Positions 25,475-35,633 are shown, counted from the first letter of the stretch. The stretch: 64,000 nucleotides of DNA from Vulcanococcus sp. Clear-D1 (GCF_014654725.1 NZ_JACVZV010000015.1:1-64000), one strand, 5' to 3'. Translations and numbers: made by a program. The notes: generated by a model not told the origin, from the letters alone.

Positions 25475-27817
25475 TCAGTTCTCCGGCTTGGCCAGAGGCA
25501 GCAGGCACTTGTCTGAGTCGCAGCCGGCAGGGCCAGCTTCCATCAGCTCACCGCCGTCGTAGCGCTGCAGGGCTTCGAAGAAGTCGCTGGTGCGGCGGCG
25601 ACCCACCACTTCGCTCTGCAGTTGCTCGTAGGTGGCGTGGTCGATGGGCTCGAACGGCAGGCGCGGGAAGGTGGCGTTGGCATCGAAGCGGGCCAGCAGG
25701 GCTGCGGAGATGTAGCCCTCGCCCTTGTCGATGGCGGCGTGGATCGCATCGGTGAGCGGCTCGATCTCATGCTCGCGGAACTCCACGGTGGCCGAAGTGT
25801 TGTGGGCCGTGTAGTGCTGCTGCACCTGCATGTAGAAGTCGAACTGGGCCATGGCGGAGAAGTTGTTGATCTCCACGGCATCAGCGCCGGGGATGTTGGC
25901 CCAGCTCACTTCGGTGGGGATCTCCACCAGCCATTCGGTGCAGCGGGGATCGAAGGGGTCGTTGAGCAGCCGGCCCTGCTCATCCTTGTCGCTCTGCGAC
26001 GGCACGATCGTGTAGCCGTAGTCCATGCAGGCGAGCGCCACCGGATCGTTCTTGCGGAAGGTGATGCGGCGGATGAAGCGCTGAGCCTTGGGGGGGTGCC
26101 AGCCGGGGGAGGCGCCGGTGAGCAGGCTCTTGGTGCCGGCGGGTTGCACCGTGGTGCAGCGGTTCGGGCGGCGCAGGCCGTGGCGATCGCAGTAATCCCA
26201 TACCGCCTTGTTGACGATCTCCTTCCAACGGCTCAGATACTCAGCCTCTTTGGCCTTGAAGGCGCGGCCCTCTTCGCTGTCGGGCCGGCCGGCTTCCCAC
26301 CAGTTCAGCCAGGGGGTGCCGAAGGCGTGCACGAAGAAGTCGAACAGGCCTGTGAAGCTCACGCCCACGATCGGGTCCCAAGCGCGGCTCTGGCGGTAGC
26401 GCTCCACCTCAAAACGGTGGTTGAGCAGGCAGGCCACAGCGAGGCCGCCGGCGGTGAAGGCTTCTTCCTGGGCGATGTGATCGTCGGGATCAATCCGATT
26501 GAGGTGGATCTCAGCGAGGTTGCAGTGGAAGTCGGCACCGAGGATTTCGCCGCAAGGGTTGAGGCCATAGCGGCCGAGGCGGTGCTCCAGCTCAGCGGCG
26601 CTGATCTCGGGGTGATGTGTGGTGAGCCAGCGGCCGGCTTCCTCGCGGCCTTGGTCGCAGTAGATCTCGATGAACTCAGCCCGCAGCTCGGGGGTGCTGA
26701 GCAGATCGGCGTTGGAGCGGGCGATCGCCTCCGGGGCGAACTGGATGGCGCCCTCGCCGGAGTGGAACTGCTTGGTCACCGCCTCCAGCACCGTGGCCCG
26801 ATCGGGGCGGGTGTGGAAGACACGGGTGTGGTTGGCCATGCGCAGGGCATCCCGCTCGGGGTCGATGCGCCAGTTGCCGTCGCTGTCTTGCTGCCAGAGG
26901 TTTTCCTTGGCGCCGGCGGCGGAGAGGTCTTCGGCGGCGAACTGGCGCATGCCAGCACTGCGGCGGATGTTGCCCGCCACGATCGTCACGGCTGCCTCAT
27001 CGATCAGCAGGCAGCACTCCACGGAGGTGAGCTGCCGGCCCTGGGCCTTGCCCAGAATCTGGGCCACGCGGCCGTAGAGATCCTTCAGCTTCACCGGGTT
27101 GGCCATGCCGCCGAACCCCTTCAGCGTTTCGCCCACGGGGCGCACATCGGCCAGATCCACATGGATCTCAATCGGCGTGCTGGCGTCAAAGCGCTCATCA
27201 CTGCAGAGCTCAAGCAGCAGCTGGTAGCTGTCCACCCAGCCGCGGCGGGTGTCGCCCACCTTGATGAACACCTGCTGGCCGTCGATGCGGTGGCTGGTGT
27301 GCTCTTGGCGCTGGCCAGCGGGCGTCGCGCCGATTTCAGTGACGGCCTTGATCGCCAGCTGGTTGCGCACCACGGGCAACCGGCTGATCAGCCTGGGCTC
27401 AATGATGGCGCCGGTGCCGCAGCCCATCATCGCCAGGTCCATCATCAGACCAAAGGCTTCCCAATCCACCAGGTTGGTGGACGTGCAGTTGTAGGAGCCG
27501 GAGAAGTTCTCGCTCTGTTCAATCCAAGGGGTACCGCCAATCCACAGCCACCGACCAGAGGGCAGGGCCTTCTGCTCGAGCTGCATGCGGCGGAGCAGCT
27601 CCACTTCCTGGGTATTCAGATCGCCCAGCTTGCGCAGGCCCTCCAGGTTGCGCTCGGCAACCTGCTTCCAGCTTTCGCGGCCACTGGCCGTCTTGCGCGA
27701 ATAGGTGCGGTAGAAGACGGGGTTGGCGGCGGGGGCCGTGGCTGGGAAGTCAGGTCTGGGTCCCTTGAGGGGCTCGCCCATGGCGGCGGTGCTGGGGCCA
27801 GGTACTGACAGGGTCAC
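25475..27817 (-). CDS. nrdJ: Class II (B12-dependent) ribonucleotide reductase
   Basis: Reduces ribonucleotides to deoxyribonucleotides using adenosylcobalamin as radical source, 780 residues. The first redox Cys lies in GSYNCTSTNL, MMGCGTGA follows, the active-site Cys with Glu is in NPCGEI, and the C-terminal barrel loop contains QPAGTKSLLTGASPGWH. The tail CDSDKC supplies the Cys pair that recharges the active site. Many cyanobacteria rely on this oxygen-independent class and so need cobalamin. The start is uncertain: GTG at 27817 and ATG at 27847 are both possible. It is divergent from the methyltransferase gene. Confidence 0.93.
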   Translation of the reverse strand: MTLSVPGPSTAAMGEPLKGPRPDFPATAPAANPVFYRTYSRKTASGRESWKQVAERNLEGLRKLGDLNTQEVELLRRMQLEQKALPSGRWLWIGGTPWIEQSENFSGSYNCTSTNLVDWEAFGLMMDLAMMGCGTGAIIEPRLISRLPVVRNQLAIKAVTEIGATPAGQRQEHTSHRIDGQQVFIKVGDTRRGWVDSYQLLLELCSDERFDASTPIEIHVDLADVRPVGETLKGFGGMANPVKLKDLYGRVAQILGKAQGRQLTSVECCLLIDEAAVTIVAGNIRRSAGMRQFAAEDLSAAGAKENLWQQDSDGNWRIDPERDALRMANHTRVFHTRPDRATVLEAVTKQFHSGEGAIQFAPEAIARSNADLLSTPELRAEFIEIYCDQGREEAGRWLTTHHPEISAAELEHRLGRYGLNPCGEILGADFHCNLAEIHLNRIDPDDHIAQEEAFTAGGLAVACLLNHRFEVERYRQSRAWDPIVGVSFTGLFDFFVHAFGTPWLNWWEAGRPDSEEGRAFKAKEAEYLSRWKEIVNKAVWDYCDRHGLRRPNRCTTVQPAGTKSLLTGASPGWHPPKAQRFIRRITFRKNDPVALACMDYGYTIVPSQSDKDEQGRLLNDPFDPRCTEWLVEIPTEVSWANIPGADAVEINNFSAMAQFDFYMQVQQHYTAHNTSATVEFREHEIEPLTDAIHAAIDKGEGYISAALLARFDANATFPRLPFEPIDHATYEQLQSEVVGRRRTSDFFEALQRYDGGELMEAGPAGCDSDKCLLPLAKPEN

Positions 27818-27939
27818 GGAGCTTGAACTAGGCGGTGGTCGAACCATAACGCCACCGGTGGGGTCCGCAAGCAGTCGTTGCCACCATTGGCGGTGCAACT
27901 CCGAGAATGCTTGAACTGCAGGGTTTTGGGTCGCTTCCG

Positions 27940-28605
27940 ATGAATCGCACGCCTGAGCCTGAGCTGATGGAAGGTCTGGAGCAGGCCCAGGCCTATGCCG
28001 CCGCCAACTTCGCCGCCGGCGATCAGGCCTTGATCGAGCGGCTCGCGGTGTTGTTCCCCCAGGGCCTGGGAGAGCGGCTGGTGGATCTCGGCTGCGGACC
28101 CGGCAACATCAGCTTTCGCCTGGCGGAGCGCTACAGCGGCGCCGCCGTGCTGGGGATCGATGGTGCTGCCGCCATGCTCGCGCCGGCACTTCAGCGCTTG
28201 GCCGAGCAGCCGCTGCTGGAGGGGCGCCTGCGTTTCGAGCAGCGTTGCCTGCCGGCTGCTGATCTGCCTGGGGGGTACACGGCCGTTGTCAGCAACAGCC
28301 TGCTGCACCACCTCCACGATCCGCAGGTGCTCTGGCGCAGCGTGGTTCAGCTGGCGGGGCCCGGTGCCTGCGTGTACATCAAGGATCTGCGCCGGCCTGC
28401 CAGCGCCCAGGCGGCCCTGGAGCTGCAGCGGTTCTACCTGGCCGATGCCCCGGCGGTGCTCCAACACGACTACGTCGCCTCGCTGCATGCCGCCTTCACT
28501 CCCGAGGAGGTGGCGCTGCAACTGCAGGAAGCTGGCCTGGCGGATCAGTTGCACGTGGCGGCGCTGGAGGACCGCTACCTCGAGGTGTGGGGACAGCTGT
28601 TCTGA
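27940..28605 (+). CDS. Class I SAM-dependent methyltransferase
   Basis: A 221-residue Rossmann methyltransferase. The SAM-binding motif VDLGCGPGNIS is near residue 47, followed by the acidic second strand VLGIDGAAAML and the YTAVVSNSLLHHL motif. The substrate is unknown. The start could be 27907 (11 more residues); I chose 27940 because MNRTPEPELM resembles homologues I recall. Gene order suggests co-transcription with prfC, 12 bases downstream. Confidence 0.8.
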   Translation: MNRTPEPELMEGLEQAQAYAAANFAAGDQALIERLAVLFPQGLGERLVDLGCGPGNISFRLAERYSGAAVLGIDGAAAMLAPALQRLAEQPLLEGRLRFEQRCLPAADLPGGYTAVVSNSLLHHLHDPQVLWRSVVQLAGPGACVYIKDLRRPASAQAALELQRFYLADAPAVLQHDYVASLHAAFTPEEVALQLQEAGLADQLHVAALEDRYLEVWGQLF

Positions 28606-28617
28606 GAGGCTGGCCCC

Positions 28618-30264
28618 ATGACCAGCACCACAGCTCCCGCCACCACTCCCGAGCTTCAGGCCCTGGCCGAAGCGGTAGCGCGCCGCCGCAACTTCGCGAT
28701 CATCTCCCACCCCGACGCGGGTAAGACCACCCTCACCGAGAAGCTGCTGCTCTACGGGGGTGCGATTCAGCAGGCCGGTGCCGTGAAGGCCAAGGGCGAG
28801 CAGCGCAAGGTGACCTCCGACTGGATGGAGCTCGAGAAGCAGCGCGGCATCTCGATCACCTCCACCGTGCTGCAGTTCGACTACAGCGGCAGCACGATCA
28901 ACCTGCTGGATACCCCTGGCCACCAGGACTTCTCGGAAGACACCTACCGCACCCTCGCCGCCGCTGATAACGCGGTGATGCTCGAAGACGCGGCCAAGGG
29001 CCTCGAGCCCCAAACCCGCAAGCTGTTTGAGGTGTGCCGCATGCGGCGCATCCCCATCTTCACCTTCATCAACAAGATGGATCGGCCGGGGCGCGAGCCC
29101 CTGGAGCTGCTCGATGAGATTGAGCAGGAGCTGGGCCTGGCCTGCTTGCCGGTGAATTGGCCGATCGGCAGCGGCGATCGCTTCCGCGGCGTGATCGATC
29201 GGCGTAGCAAGGAGGTGATCCTGTTTTTGCGGGCCGAGCGCGGCCGTACCTCCGAAGAGAAGGTGTTGAGCGTGGAGGAGGCGCGCAGTAGCGGCGCCGT
29301 GGAGCCCGAGCTGCTGGATGCGGCCCTCGAGGAGTTGGAGCTGCTCGAAGCCGCCGGCAATGAGCTGGATCTTGAGCTGGTGCATGCCGGAGAGCTGAGT
29401 CCGGTGTTCTTCGGGTCGGCCATGACCAATTTCGGCGTTCGGCCCTTCCTCGACGCCTTCCTGGAGCTGGCTCAAAAACCGATCCCCCGCAGCAGCAGCG
29501 CCGGTGAGATCGAGCCGGTGCGGCCGGGCTTCAGCGGGTTTGTGTTCAAGCTCCAGGCCAACATGGATCCCCGCCACCGCGACCGAGTGGCGTTTGTGCG
29601 GGTGTGCAGCGGCAAGTTCGAGAAGGACATGACGGTGCAGCACGCCCGCACCGGCAAGACCATCCGCCTTTCGCGTCCCCAGAAACTCTTCGGCCAGGAC
29701 CGTGAAGTGGTGGACGACGCCTACCCCGGCGACGTGATCGGCCTCAACAACCCGGGGATGTTTGCCATCGGCGACACCTTGTATCTCGGCCCCAAGGTGG
29801 AATACGAGGGGATTCCTTGCTTCAGCCCGGAGATCTTTGCCTGGCTGCGCAACCCCAACCCGTCTGCCTTCAAAAGCTTCCGCAAGGGGGTGAATGAGTT
29901 GCGGGAAGAAGGCGCCGTGCAGATCCTCTACGACACCGACCAGAGCAAGCGCGATCCGATCTTGGCGGCGGTGGGGCAACTGCAGCTGGAGGTGGTGCAA
30001 TACCGCCTCGAGAACGAATACGGCGTGCAGACCCGCCTTGAACCCCTGGGCTTCTCCGTGGCCCGCTGGGTGGTGGGCGGTTGGCCGGCCCTGGAACGGG
30101 TGGGTCGCATCTTCAATTGCAAAACCGTGCGTGATGCCTGGGACCGGCCGGTGCTGTTGTTCAAGAACGAGTGGAACCTCAACCAGCTGGGCGAGGACCA
30201 TCCCGATCTCGAGCTGAGCGCCGTGGCACCGGTGGTGAGTGGGGTGGAGCCGATTTCGCTCTGA
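28618..30264 (+). CDS. prfC: Peptide chain release factor 3
   Basis: A translational GTPase that removes release factors 1 and 2 from the ribosome after termination. It is 548 residues, with the P-loop [14 protein letters not shown] at 30-43, the switch region DTPGHQDF near 98 and the NKMDR guanine motif near 142, all in the form typical of RF3. Codon use and length are normal. Confidence 0.95.
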   Translation: MTSTTAPATTPELQALAEAVARRRNFAIISHPDAGKTTLTEKLLLYGGAIQQAGAVKAKGEQRKVTSDWMELEKQRGISITSTVLQFDYSGSTINLLDTPGHQDFSEDTYRTLAAADNAVMLEDAAKGLEPQTRKLFEVCRMRRIPIFTFINKMDRPGREPLELLDEIEQELGLACLPVNWPIGSGDRFRGVIDRRSKEVILFLRAERGRTSEEKVLSVEEARSSGAVEPELLDAALEELELLEAAGNELDLELVHAGELSPVFFGSAMTNFGVRPFLDAFLELAQKPIPRSSSAGEIEPVRPGFSGFVFKLQANMDPRHRDRVAFVRVCSGKFEKDMTVQHARTGKTIRLSRPQKLFGQDREVVDDAYPGDVIGLNNPGMFAIGDTLYLGPKVEYEGIPCFSPEIFAWLRNPNPSAFKSFRKGVNELREEGAVQILYDTDQSKRDPILAAVGQLQLEVVQYRLENEYGVQTRLEPLGFSVARWVVGGWPALERVGRIFNCKTVRDAWDRPVLLFKNEWNLNQLGEDHPDLELSAVAPVVSGVEPISL

Positions 30265-30374
30265 TCGCGCTCCAATTTCCCGCTGATCCCCCACGGATCC
30301 CGCCCGCAAGCCACGGCGGCCCGCAAGCCCCGCCAGAATCTTTACGAAGAAAGGTCACAACGGCGGTTCTGGCG

Positions 30375-30611
30375 ATGGCGAGGCCCCTCTGGCTTGTACG
30401 ACCCCGCAACGATGGCGGGTGTGATTACGTGAACTTCGTACCCGGCTCCACGCCGGGTTCAGCCGCTGTTGAGATGCGCGAAGGCAGCCACCTCCCGCCT
30501 CAGATGCCCTTGCTCAAGCGCCGCTGCTGGCTGCAGCGCGATGAAGCGGAGCAGCAGCGTCGCCGCCTGCAGCTCGAAGGGGGATTTCGTCACAGCGAAC
30601 CCTTGTTCTGA
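30375..30611 (+). CDS. DUF1651-like small protein
   Basis: A 78-residue basic protein, MARPLWLVRPRNDGG..., whose second half LPPQMPLLKRRCWLQRDEAEQQRRRLQLEGGFRHSEPLF (one helix then W/F-x-x-x-x-P-x-(W/F)) follows the pattern of DUF1651, a family restricted to Synechococcus and Prochlorococcus. The match is by eye. The frame is open upstream, but the ATG at 30375 is the first start after prfC ends. Confidence 0.55.
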   Translation: MARPLWLVRPRNDGGCDYVNFVPGSTPGSAAVEMREGSHLPPQMPLLKRRCWLQRDEAEQQRRRLQLEGGFRHSEPLF

Positions 30612-30676
30612 TCCAAGGCTTTGCTCGCGCTCCCTCTCTAGGCTGAACCCATCGCACTGACATCTCCAGCCGCGGC

Positions 30677-31381
30677 ATGACCCAGGGAACTGATCCAACC
30701 GGTGGCCCTGCCCAGCCCGGCTCGCTGAATCCCTATGAGCGCCTTGGCATCAGTCCCGATGCCAGCTTCGATGATGTGCAGGCAGCCAAGCAGGCCCGCC
30801 TCGCTGAGGTGGGCGAAGACCCCATGTTGCGGGCGCGCATTGAAGCCGCCTACGACGCCGTGCTGATGGATCGGCTCAAGGAGCGGCAGCAGGGCAAGGT
30901 GAGCACCGCAGCGCTCAACGCCTCCCAGCGCGAAGCGGCCAAACCAGCCGCCAAGCCTGCGGCCGGCAAGCCAGCGCTCCCGTCGATGCCAAGCCTGCCC
31001 GCCCTGCCGCGGCCTGCCCTCAACCTCACCGCGCCCGCCCTACCGCGCTTTGCCCTGGCCGAAGGCCGCGAACGCTGGTTCCCCATTGCCGGTGGCGCGG
31101 TTCTGTTGGGGATCCTGCTGCTCACGCCGGCCGCCAACGCCGAGCTGGTGCTGGCGTTCGCCACGGTGCTCACGGTGGTGAACCTGCAACGGCGCCTGGG
31201 CCGTTTGCTGCCGGCCGTGGGCTGGAGCGTGCTGTTGCTCAGCGCCGGACTGCTGCTCGGTGGCCTGCTTGTGAGCGCCATTGATCCTTCCCTGCCGTTG
31301 GGATTGCCGCTGGCACCGCCACAGGTTCAGAGCTTGCCGGCGCTGGTGCTGCTGGTGCTGGGTGCCCTGCTGATCGCCTGA
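30677..31381 (+). CDS. CPP1-like J-domain membrane protein
   Basis: A 234-residue protein with an N-terminal J-like domain (NPYERLGISPDASFDDVQAAKQARLAE) lacking the His-Pro-Asp triad. An Ala/Pro/Lys linker follows at about 85-125, then three or four membrane helices. This is the organisation of CPP1, a chaperone-like protein that stabilises protochlorophyllide oxidoreductase in cyanobacteria and plants. It converges on hslO with a gap of three bases. Confidence 0.8.
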   Translation: MTQGTDPTGGPAQPGSLNPYERLGISPDASFDDVQAAKQARLAEVGEDPMLRARIEAAYDAVLMDRLKERQQGKVSTAALNASQREAAKPAAKPAAGKPALPSMPSLPALPRPALNLTAPALPRFALAEGRERWFPIAGGAVLLGILLLTPAANAELVLAFATVLTVVNLQRRLGRLLPAVGWSVLLLSAGLLLGGLLVSAIDPSLPLGLPLAPPQVQSLPALVLLVLGALLIA

Positions 31382-31384
31382 GCC

Positions 31385-32299
31385 TCAGGCGGCGGCGAGC
31401 TCGTTGATCAGTTCCTGCAGCTCGCCGCTGCCCACTTCGTAGATCTCGTTGCAGAAGTGGCAGGTGAGTTCGGCCTTGCCGTCTTCCGCGAGCATCTCGC
31501 TGAGTTCGCTCTGGCCCAGCAGCTTCAGGGCATTCACGCTGCGTTTGCGGCTGCAAGGGCAGTGGAAGGTGATCTCCTGGCTGGCTTCAGCGTCATCCAG
31601 GAGCTGGGGATCGAGATCCGGGAAGATCTCGCGGAGCAGGGCTTCCAGGTTGCCCTCGCAGGCGGCCAGCTTTTCGCTGAAGCCGCTGATTTCCTTGCAG
31701 CGCTCCTCCAGCAGTGCCACCAGGGCCGGCTCACGGGCTGCTTTGGGCAGCACCTGCACCAGCACACCGCCGCAATGCTTGAGGCCTGAACTGTCGATCT
31801 GCTCGCCAACGAACACCGCCGAAGGGGTCTGTTCGGAGTGCAGCAGATAGGAGGCCACATCATCGCCGATGCCGCCACTCACCAATTCCACGGTGGAGCT
31901 GAACGGCTCGCCTTCCCCCAGATCGCGCACCACATGCAGGTAGCCGGTGCCGGTGGCCTGCTTGAAATCGAAGTGGTGCAGCCCATCCGGTTCCTCCACC
32001 AGATCGAGCTCCAGTTCAGGGTTGCCCACGTAGCCGCGCACGGTGCCATCGCGGCCGGCATCCACCATCAGGCCCCGCAGGGGGCCATCGGAGGCGATGC
32101 GCAGGTTCACCCGCCCGTGCCGCACCTTCATCGAGCTGGCCAGTAGCAGGCCCGCGGTCATCGCCCGGCCCAGCAGCGCGGTGGTGAGGAAAGAGAGGTT
32201 GTGGCGCCGCCGCGCGTAGCGGGCGGTGGTGCTGGTGCTCACTGCCACCAGGCGGATGCCGCCGCCGGCTGCCGTTGCCCGCACCAACTGATCCGCCAT
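31385..32299 (-). CDS. hslO: Hsp33 redox-regulated chaperone
   Basis: A holdase activated by oxidation, 304 residues. The C-terminal zinc centre is intact: CPC in FHCPCSRKR and CHFC in [12 protein letters not shown], the four Cys that form disulfides under oxidative stress. The N-terminal domain begins [23 protein letters not shown] start at 32329 is possible, but MADQLV is conserved in the family. The lone ABC ATPase lies 35 bases upstream on the same strand. Confidence 0.93.
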   Translation of the reverse strand: MADQLVRATAAGGGIRLVAVSTSTTARYARRRHNLSFLTTALLGRAMTAGLLLASSMKVRHGRVNLRIASDGPLRGLMVDAGRDGTVRGYVGNPELELDLVEEPDGLHHFDFKQATGTGYLHVVRDLGEGEPFSSTVELVSGGIGDDVASYLLHSEQTPSAVFVGEQIDSSGLKHCGGVLVQVLPKAAREPALVALLEERCKEISGFSEKLAACEGNLEALLREIFPDLDPQLLDDAEASQEITFHCPCSRKRSVNALKLLGQSELSEMLAEDGKAELTCHFCNEIYEVGSGELQELINELAAA

Positions 32300-32334
32300 C
32301 GCCTGTCCGTCTGCACCCAGAGAGGGCACTGTAT

Positions 32335-33006
32335 TCAGCGCACGGCCTGCTCCAGCGGCTGCAGCAGGCCTTCCACCAGCCGGTAGCGCTGCGGCGGTGC
32401 CACCCAGGCTTCAAACAGCTCGGGTTCGTGGGTGACTACCAGCAGCACCCGCTCCCTCCCCAGTTCGGCCAGTAAACCGAGGATGTCGCCCCGCACCGAC
32501 CAATCCAGGCCCGCGGTGGGCTCATCCAGCAGCAACACTCTGGGGTTGCGGAGCAACTGCACGGCCAGTGCCAGCCGGCGTTGCTGGCCGCCGCTCAGGG
32601 CTTCCGGCGCCTGCTGCAGCGAGATGCCTTCCAGCCCCACCTGGTGCAGCACTGCTTCTACTTGTTCCGAAGGCACGCGGCGCTGGCCGAGCTTGAGCTC
32701 CTGGCCCACGCTCAGGCCGAGGAAATGCCGCTCGGGGAACTGAAAGAGCAAGCCGCACAGCCAGCGCCGCTGCCGGGCGCTGAGCACCGCACCGTTCCAG
32801 AGGATCGAGCCGCCGCTGCGGCCACTGCTGGGTTCTGCGAGTCCGCAGATCAGCTCCAGCAGCGTGGATTTACCCGAACCGCTGCGGCCGGCCACCAGGG
32901 CGGGTTGGCCCACTTGCAACTGCAGATTGAGGCCGCGCAGCACCGGTTGCGCCGCCGTAGCCGGGTGGTAGTGCAGCGACCTCAGCTCAAGCATCGACGG
33001 CGCCAT
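32335..33006 (-). CDS. ABC transporter ATPase subunit without a visible partner
   Basis: A 223-residue nucleotide-binding subunit. Walker A is [10 protein letters not shown] near 40, the signature [15 protein letters not shown] is near 135, and Walker B is [12 protein letters not shown] near 156. The tail [14 protein letters not shown] is the switch His region. No membrane subunit is next to it, so it may serve an ECF-type or split-operon transporter. The start could also be 32994 (MLELRSLHY). Divergent from the DUF3531 gene. Confidence 0.85.
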   Translation of the reverse strand: MAPSMLELRSLHYHPATAAQPVLRGLNLQLQVGQPALVAGRSGSGKSTLLELICGLAEPSSGRSGGSILWNGAVLSARQRRWLCGLLFQFPERHFLGLSVGQELKLGQRRVPSEQVEAVLHQVGLEGISLQQAPEALSGGQQRRLALAVQLLRNPRVLLLDEPTAGLDWSVRGDILGLLAELGRERVLLVVTHEPELFEAWVAPPQRYRLVEGLLQPLEQAVR

Positions 33007-33064
33007 GGTCTGCAGGTGCCACCAGCATGTTTGATGGAGGCAACGCTGCGTTGCGCCCGCCCCG

Positions 33065-33526
33065 ATGGAGATCCGCTTTCGCGAATTTGATCCCTTCAAC
33101 TGCTGGATCTGGTTGCGCTTCCGCCATGCCCCCGGTCAAGGGGAGCGGGGCTACATCGACACGGTGTTCGACAGCTGGTTTTTCCTCGGCAAGCTGGGGG
33201 GGTTCAACGCTGAAAACCTGCAGGTGCAGGACGAGGGCGCTGAGCTGAGCGGCATGGCCTACGACACCGACATGGCAGCGCGGGCCATGCCGGCTCTCAT
33301 GCACAACATGGGCGAGATGGAATACCGCAGCGAGTGGGCCCGCTGCTGGCTCGACCTCGGCACCAGCGATGCCCTGGCCCTCGATGTGCTGATTAACACC
33401 CTGCGCCAGCTCGACACCGATGTGGTGGAAATCGAGGAGTTGCTGATCGGTGGTGTGAACGACGACTGGCCCGTGGAGGATCACCCCGATAACCCCTTCA
33501 CCAGCCTCTCGGACCCCGACGCCTGA
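33065..33526 (+). CDS. DUF3531 family protein
   Basis: A 153-residue acidic soluble protein. The opening MEIRFREFDPFNCWIWLRF and the ending LIGGVNDDWPVEDHPDNP are characteristic of DUF3531, a family shared by cyanobacteria and plant chloroplasts; its role is unknown. rsmE begins two bases after its stop, so the two genes are in one operon. Confidence 0.85.
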   Translation: MEIRFREFDPFNCWIWLRFRHAPGQGERGYIDTVFDSWFFLGKLGGFNAENLQVQDEGAELSGMAYDTDMAARAMPALMHNMGEMEYRSEWARCWLDLGTSDALALDVLINTLRQLDTDVVEIEELLIGGVNDDWPVEDHPDNPFTSLSDPDA

Positions 33527-33528
33527 AG

Positions 33529-34305
33529 ATGGCCCGGGAATGCCGGCGTGTGCTGATCCCACCGGTGCGGCTGCGGGAGATGGACGCCCAGGGCTGCTTG
33601 GCCCTCAGCCCGGAGCACAGCCGCTACCTCCGCAAAGTGCTGCGCTACAGCCCAGGCGACCGCTTTGCGGTGGTGGATGGTGCCGGCCATCTCTGGGATG
33701 CGGAGCTGCTGGATCACCACCAGGCCCGTTTGCTGCAACCCCTCGAGCAGCCCTTCCTTCAGGAGGCTTTGCCCAGGCCGGCTCTGGTGTTGGTGGCTGC
33801 CGTGGTGAAAAGGGATTTCGAGCTGGTGGTGCGGATGGCGGTGGAGCTGGGTGTTGATCGCCTGGTGCCCATCACCTGTGAGCGCACGGCCGTACTCGGC
33901 CAACTGCGGCCCGAGCGCTGGCAAACCATTGCTGAGGAAGCGGCGGAGCAATGCGAGCGGCTGTGGCTGCCGCAACTCGATCCCCCCATCCCGCTGACGC
34001 AGCTGTTGAGCCTGGAGCCGCCTGCTTCACAACGGGCGGTGGCCCGGTTTTGGGCGACCACCCGGCAGGAGGGCTTGCCGCTGCTCTCCCAAGCGCTCCA
34101 CAACGCGGCTGAGGGAGCAAGCCAACCCCTGCAGGAACTGTGGTTGGCCTGCGGGCCGGAAGGTGGCTGGAGTTCTGCGGAAGAAGCGCGATCTGCTGAA
34201 GCCGGCTGGACCCCTGTCCAGCTGGGTTCCACGATCCTGCGCAGCTCCACGGCCTGTGTCGCCGGGGCTGCCCTGCTCAGCCAGTGGCGCGCCGCCGCCG
34301 GCTGA
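33529..34305 (+). CDS. rsmE: 16S rRNA m3U1498 methyltransferase
   Basis: A SPOUT-fold methyltransferase acting on U1498 of 16S rRNA. It is 258 residues: an N-terminal PUA-like domain (EHSRYLRKVLRY and GDRFAVVDG), then a knotted domain with LACGPEGGWSSAEE near 205 and LGSTILRSSTA near 233 (usually LGPRILRTETA). It ends 20 bases before the convergent Ala/Pro-rich gene. Confidence 0.92.
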   Translation: MARECRRVLIPPVRLREMDAQGCLALSPEHSRYLRKVLRYSPGDRFAVVDGAGHLWDAELLDHHQARLLQPLEQPFLQEALPRPALVLVAAVVKRDFELVVRMAVELGVDRLVPITCERTAVLGQLRPERWQTIAEEAAEQCERLWLPQLDPPIPLTQLLSLEPPASQRAVARFWATTRQEGLPLLSQALHNAAEGASQPLQELWLACGPEGGWSSAEEARSAEAGWTPVQLGSTILRSSTACVAGAALLSQWRAAAG

Positions 34306-34326
34306 ACGGCATCTCGTGGTTCGGAG

Positions 34327-34719
34327 TTATTTCTTGCCGAATAGCCCGCCGGCCATGCTGCGGAACCCTGCCAGGTTGGCTCCGCCGCGGCGGCGGCGCA
34401 TCGGCAGCGCACCACCGGCGGTGACGCACTCGGGAGCGAAGGTGGAGAGGGTGGCGGCGGGCTTGGCGGCCTGCTCAGCAGCCAGCTCGGCGGCAATGGC
34501 TTCGGCGGTGGTGAGCACCTTGCCGCTCGGTGCGGCAGCGGCGGGGGCTTCAGCCACCGGAGCCTCAGCCTTGGCGGCGGCCTTCACCGGTGCAGCTGAT
34601 TTGGATTGGGCCGTTTCAGCAGCCTTGCTGGGCTTGGCGACAGGGGCCACGGCAGCCGGCGTCGCGGGGGCCTTCTCATCGAGGTTGAGGAAAAAGCTGC
34701 CCTTGCGGTTGAACACCAT
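34327..34719 (-). CDS. Alanine/proline-rich protein with conserved ends
   Basis: A 130-residue protein with a short conserved start (MVFNRKGSFFLNLDEK), an extended Ala/Pro/Lys-rich linker at about 17-65, then AIAAELAAEQAA, and a distinct basic end ALPMRRRRGGANLAGFRSM. The conserved ends with a variable middle suggest a tether or peripheral binding peptide. I recognise the pattern as picocyanobacterial but know no function. Confidence 0.65.
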   Translation of the reverse strand: MVFNRKGSFFLNLDEKAPATPAAVAPVAKPSKAAETAQSKSAAPVKAAAKAEAPVAEAPAAAAPSGKVLTTAEAIAAELAAEQAAKPAATLSTFAPECVTAGGALPMRRRRGGANLAGFRSMAGGLFGKK

Positions 34720-34863
34720 GGCGCCAGTTGTGAGGCTGATGGCTGGATTATCCGTTGCCAGAGGCGCTCACAGGCTTGTCCCTTAGGGCAGTGCAACAGA
34801 AGCGGGCGCGGTTGTGTTGAGCTGGGGCCTGTGTTGCGTCGGCCCCATGCGGGCCTGCTGGGG

Positions 34864-35628
34864 ATGCTGGAGCTTCAGGTTCTGCTCAGTGGCGATCGGC
34901 TGCAGCACTGGGCCCTCGCGCTCCTGGTCAATGCTGCGCTCATCGCCGCCGCCCAGCGCCTGCCCTTGCTGACGCGCTCGGGCTGGGTGCATGCCGGCAT
35001 CTTGGGCACGCTGCTGCTGGGTAGCCTGGATTGGGCTGGCTGGTGGGCCGTGGTGCTCTATCTGGGCCTCGGTTCGTTGGTGACGCGGCTTGGCTTCCGC
35101 CGCAAGCAGGCGGAGGGGCTGGCGGAATCCCGCGGCGGCCGGCGCGGCCCTGAAAATGTGTGGGGATCAGCGGCCACCGGCGCCGCCCTGGCGCTGCTCA
35201 GCCTGCTGCCTTCAGCGCCTGTGACCCTGCTGCGGCTCGGGTTCGCCGCCAGCTTCAGCGCCAAGTTGGCCGATACCTTCGGCAGCGAGATCGGCAAGCG
35301 CTGGGGCCGCCACACCGTGCTGATCACCACGCTCAAGCCGGTGGCTCCCGGCACTGAGGGGGCCATCTCTCTTGAGGGCACCGCCGCCAGCTTGCTGGGC
35401 AGTGGCTTGATGGCGCTGGTGATGCTGCAGCTTGGCCTGCTGCAGGGGGCAGGGGCCTGGTGGTTGGTCGCGTTGGTGGGTTTGCTGGCCACCCTGCTGG
35501 AAAGCCTGATCGGTGCGGGGCTGCAGCAGCGCTGCGTTTGGCTGAGCAATGAGCTGGTGAACGCGCTGCAAACCACGATCGCCGCCGTCCTGGCCATGGC
35601 GGCGGCGGAGTGGCTGGGCTTGGGCTGA
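34864..35628 (+). CDS. DUF92 membrane protein, phytyl-phosphate kinase-like
   Basis: A 254-residue membrane protein with about seven helices. Segments RSGWVHAGILGTLLLG, GPENVWGSAATGA and FSAKLADTFGSEIGKRWG are the TIGR00297/DUF92 signature. The plant relative VTE6 is a phytyl-phosphate kinase in tocopherol and chlorophyll recycling, so a prenyl-phosphate kinase role is possible. The start is uncertain; a GTG at 34831 would add 11 residues. It diverges from the Ala/Pro-rich gene. Confidence 0.8.
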   Translation: MLELQVLLSGDRLQHWALALLVNAALIAAAQRLPLLTRSGWVHAGILGTLLLGSLDWAGWWAVVLYLGLGSLVTRLGFRRKQAEGLAESRGGRRGPENVWGSAATGAALALLSLLPSAPVTLLRLGFAASFSAKLADTFGSEIGKRWGRHTVLITTLKPVAPGTEGAISLEGTAASLLGSGLMALVMLQLGLLQGAGAWWLVALVGLLATLLESLIGAGLQQRCVWLSNELVNALQTTIAAVLAMAAAEWLGLG

Positions 35629-35633
35629 GCTGC

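Noticed and set aside
25622-27808. 728-codon open frame antisense to the ribonucleotide reductase gene
   Set aside because: The opposite strand carries all class II reductase motifs. Long antisense frames are expected in GC-rich coding DNA, and this one has His/Gly/Ala-rich shadow composition.
27814-30309. 831-codon open frame antisense to prfC and the methyltransferase
   Set aside because: It spans two real genes on the other strand and has shadow composition with no domain.
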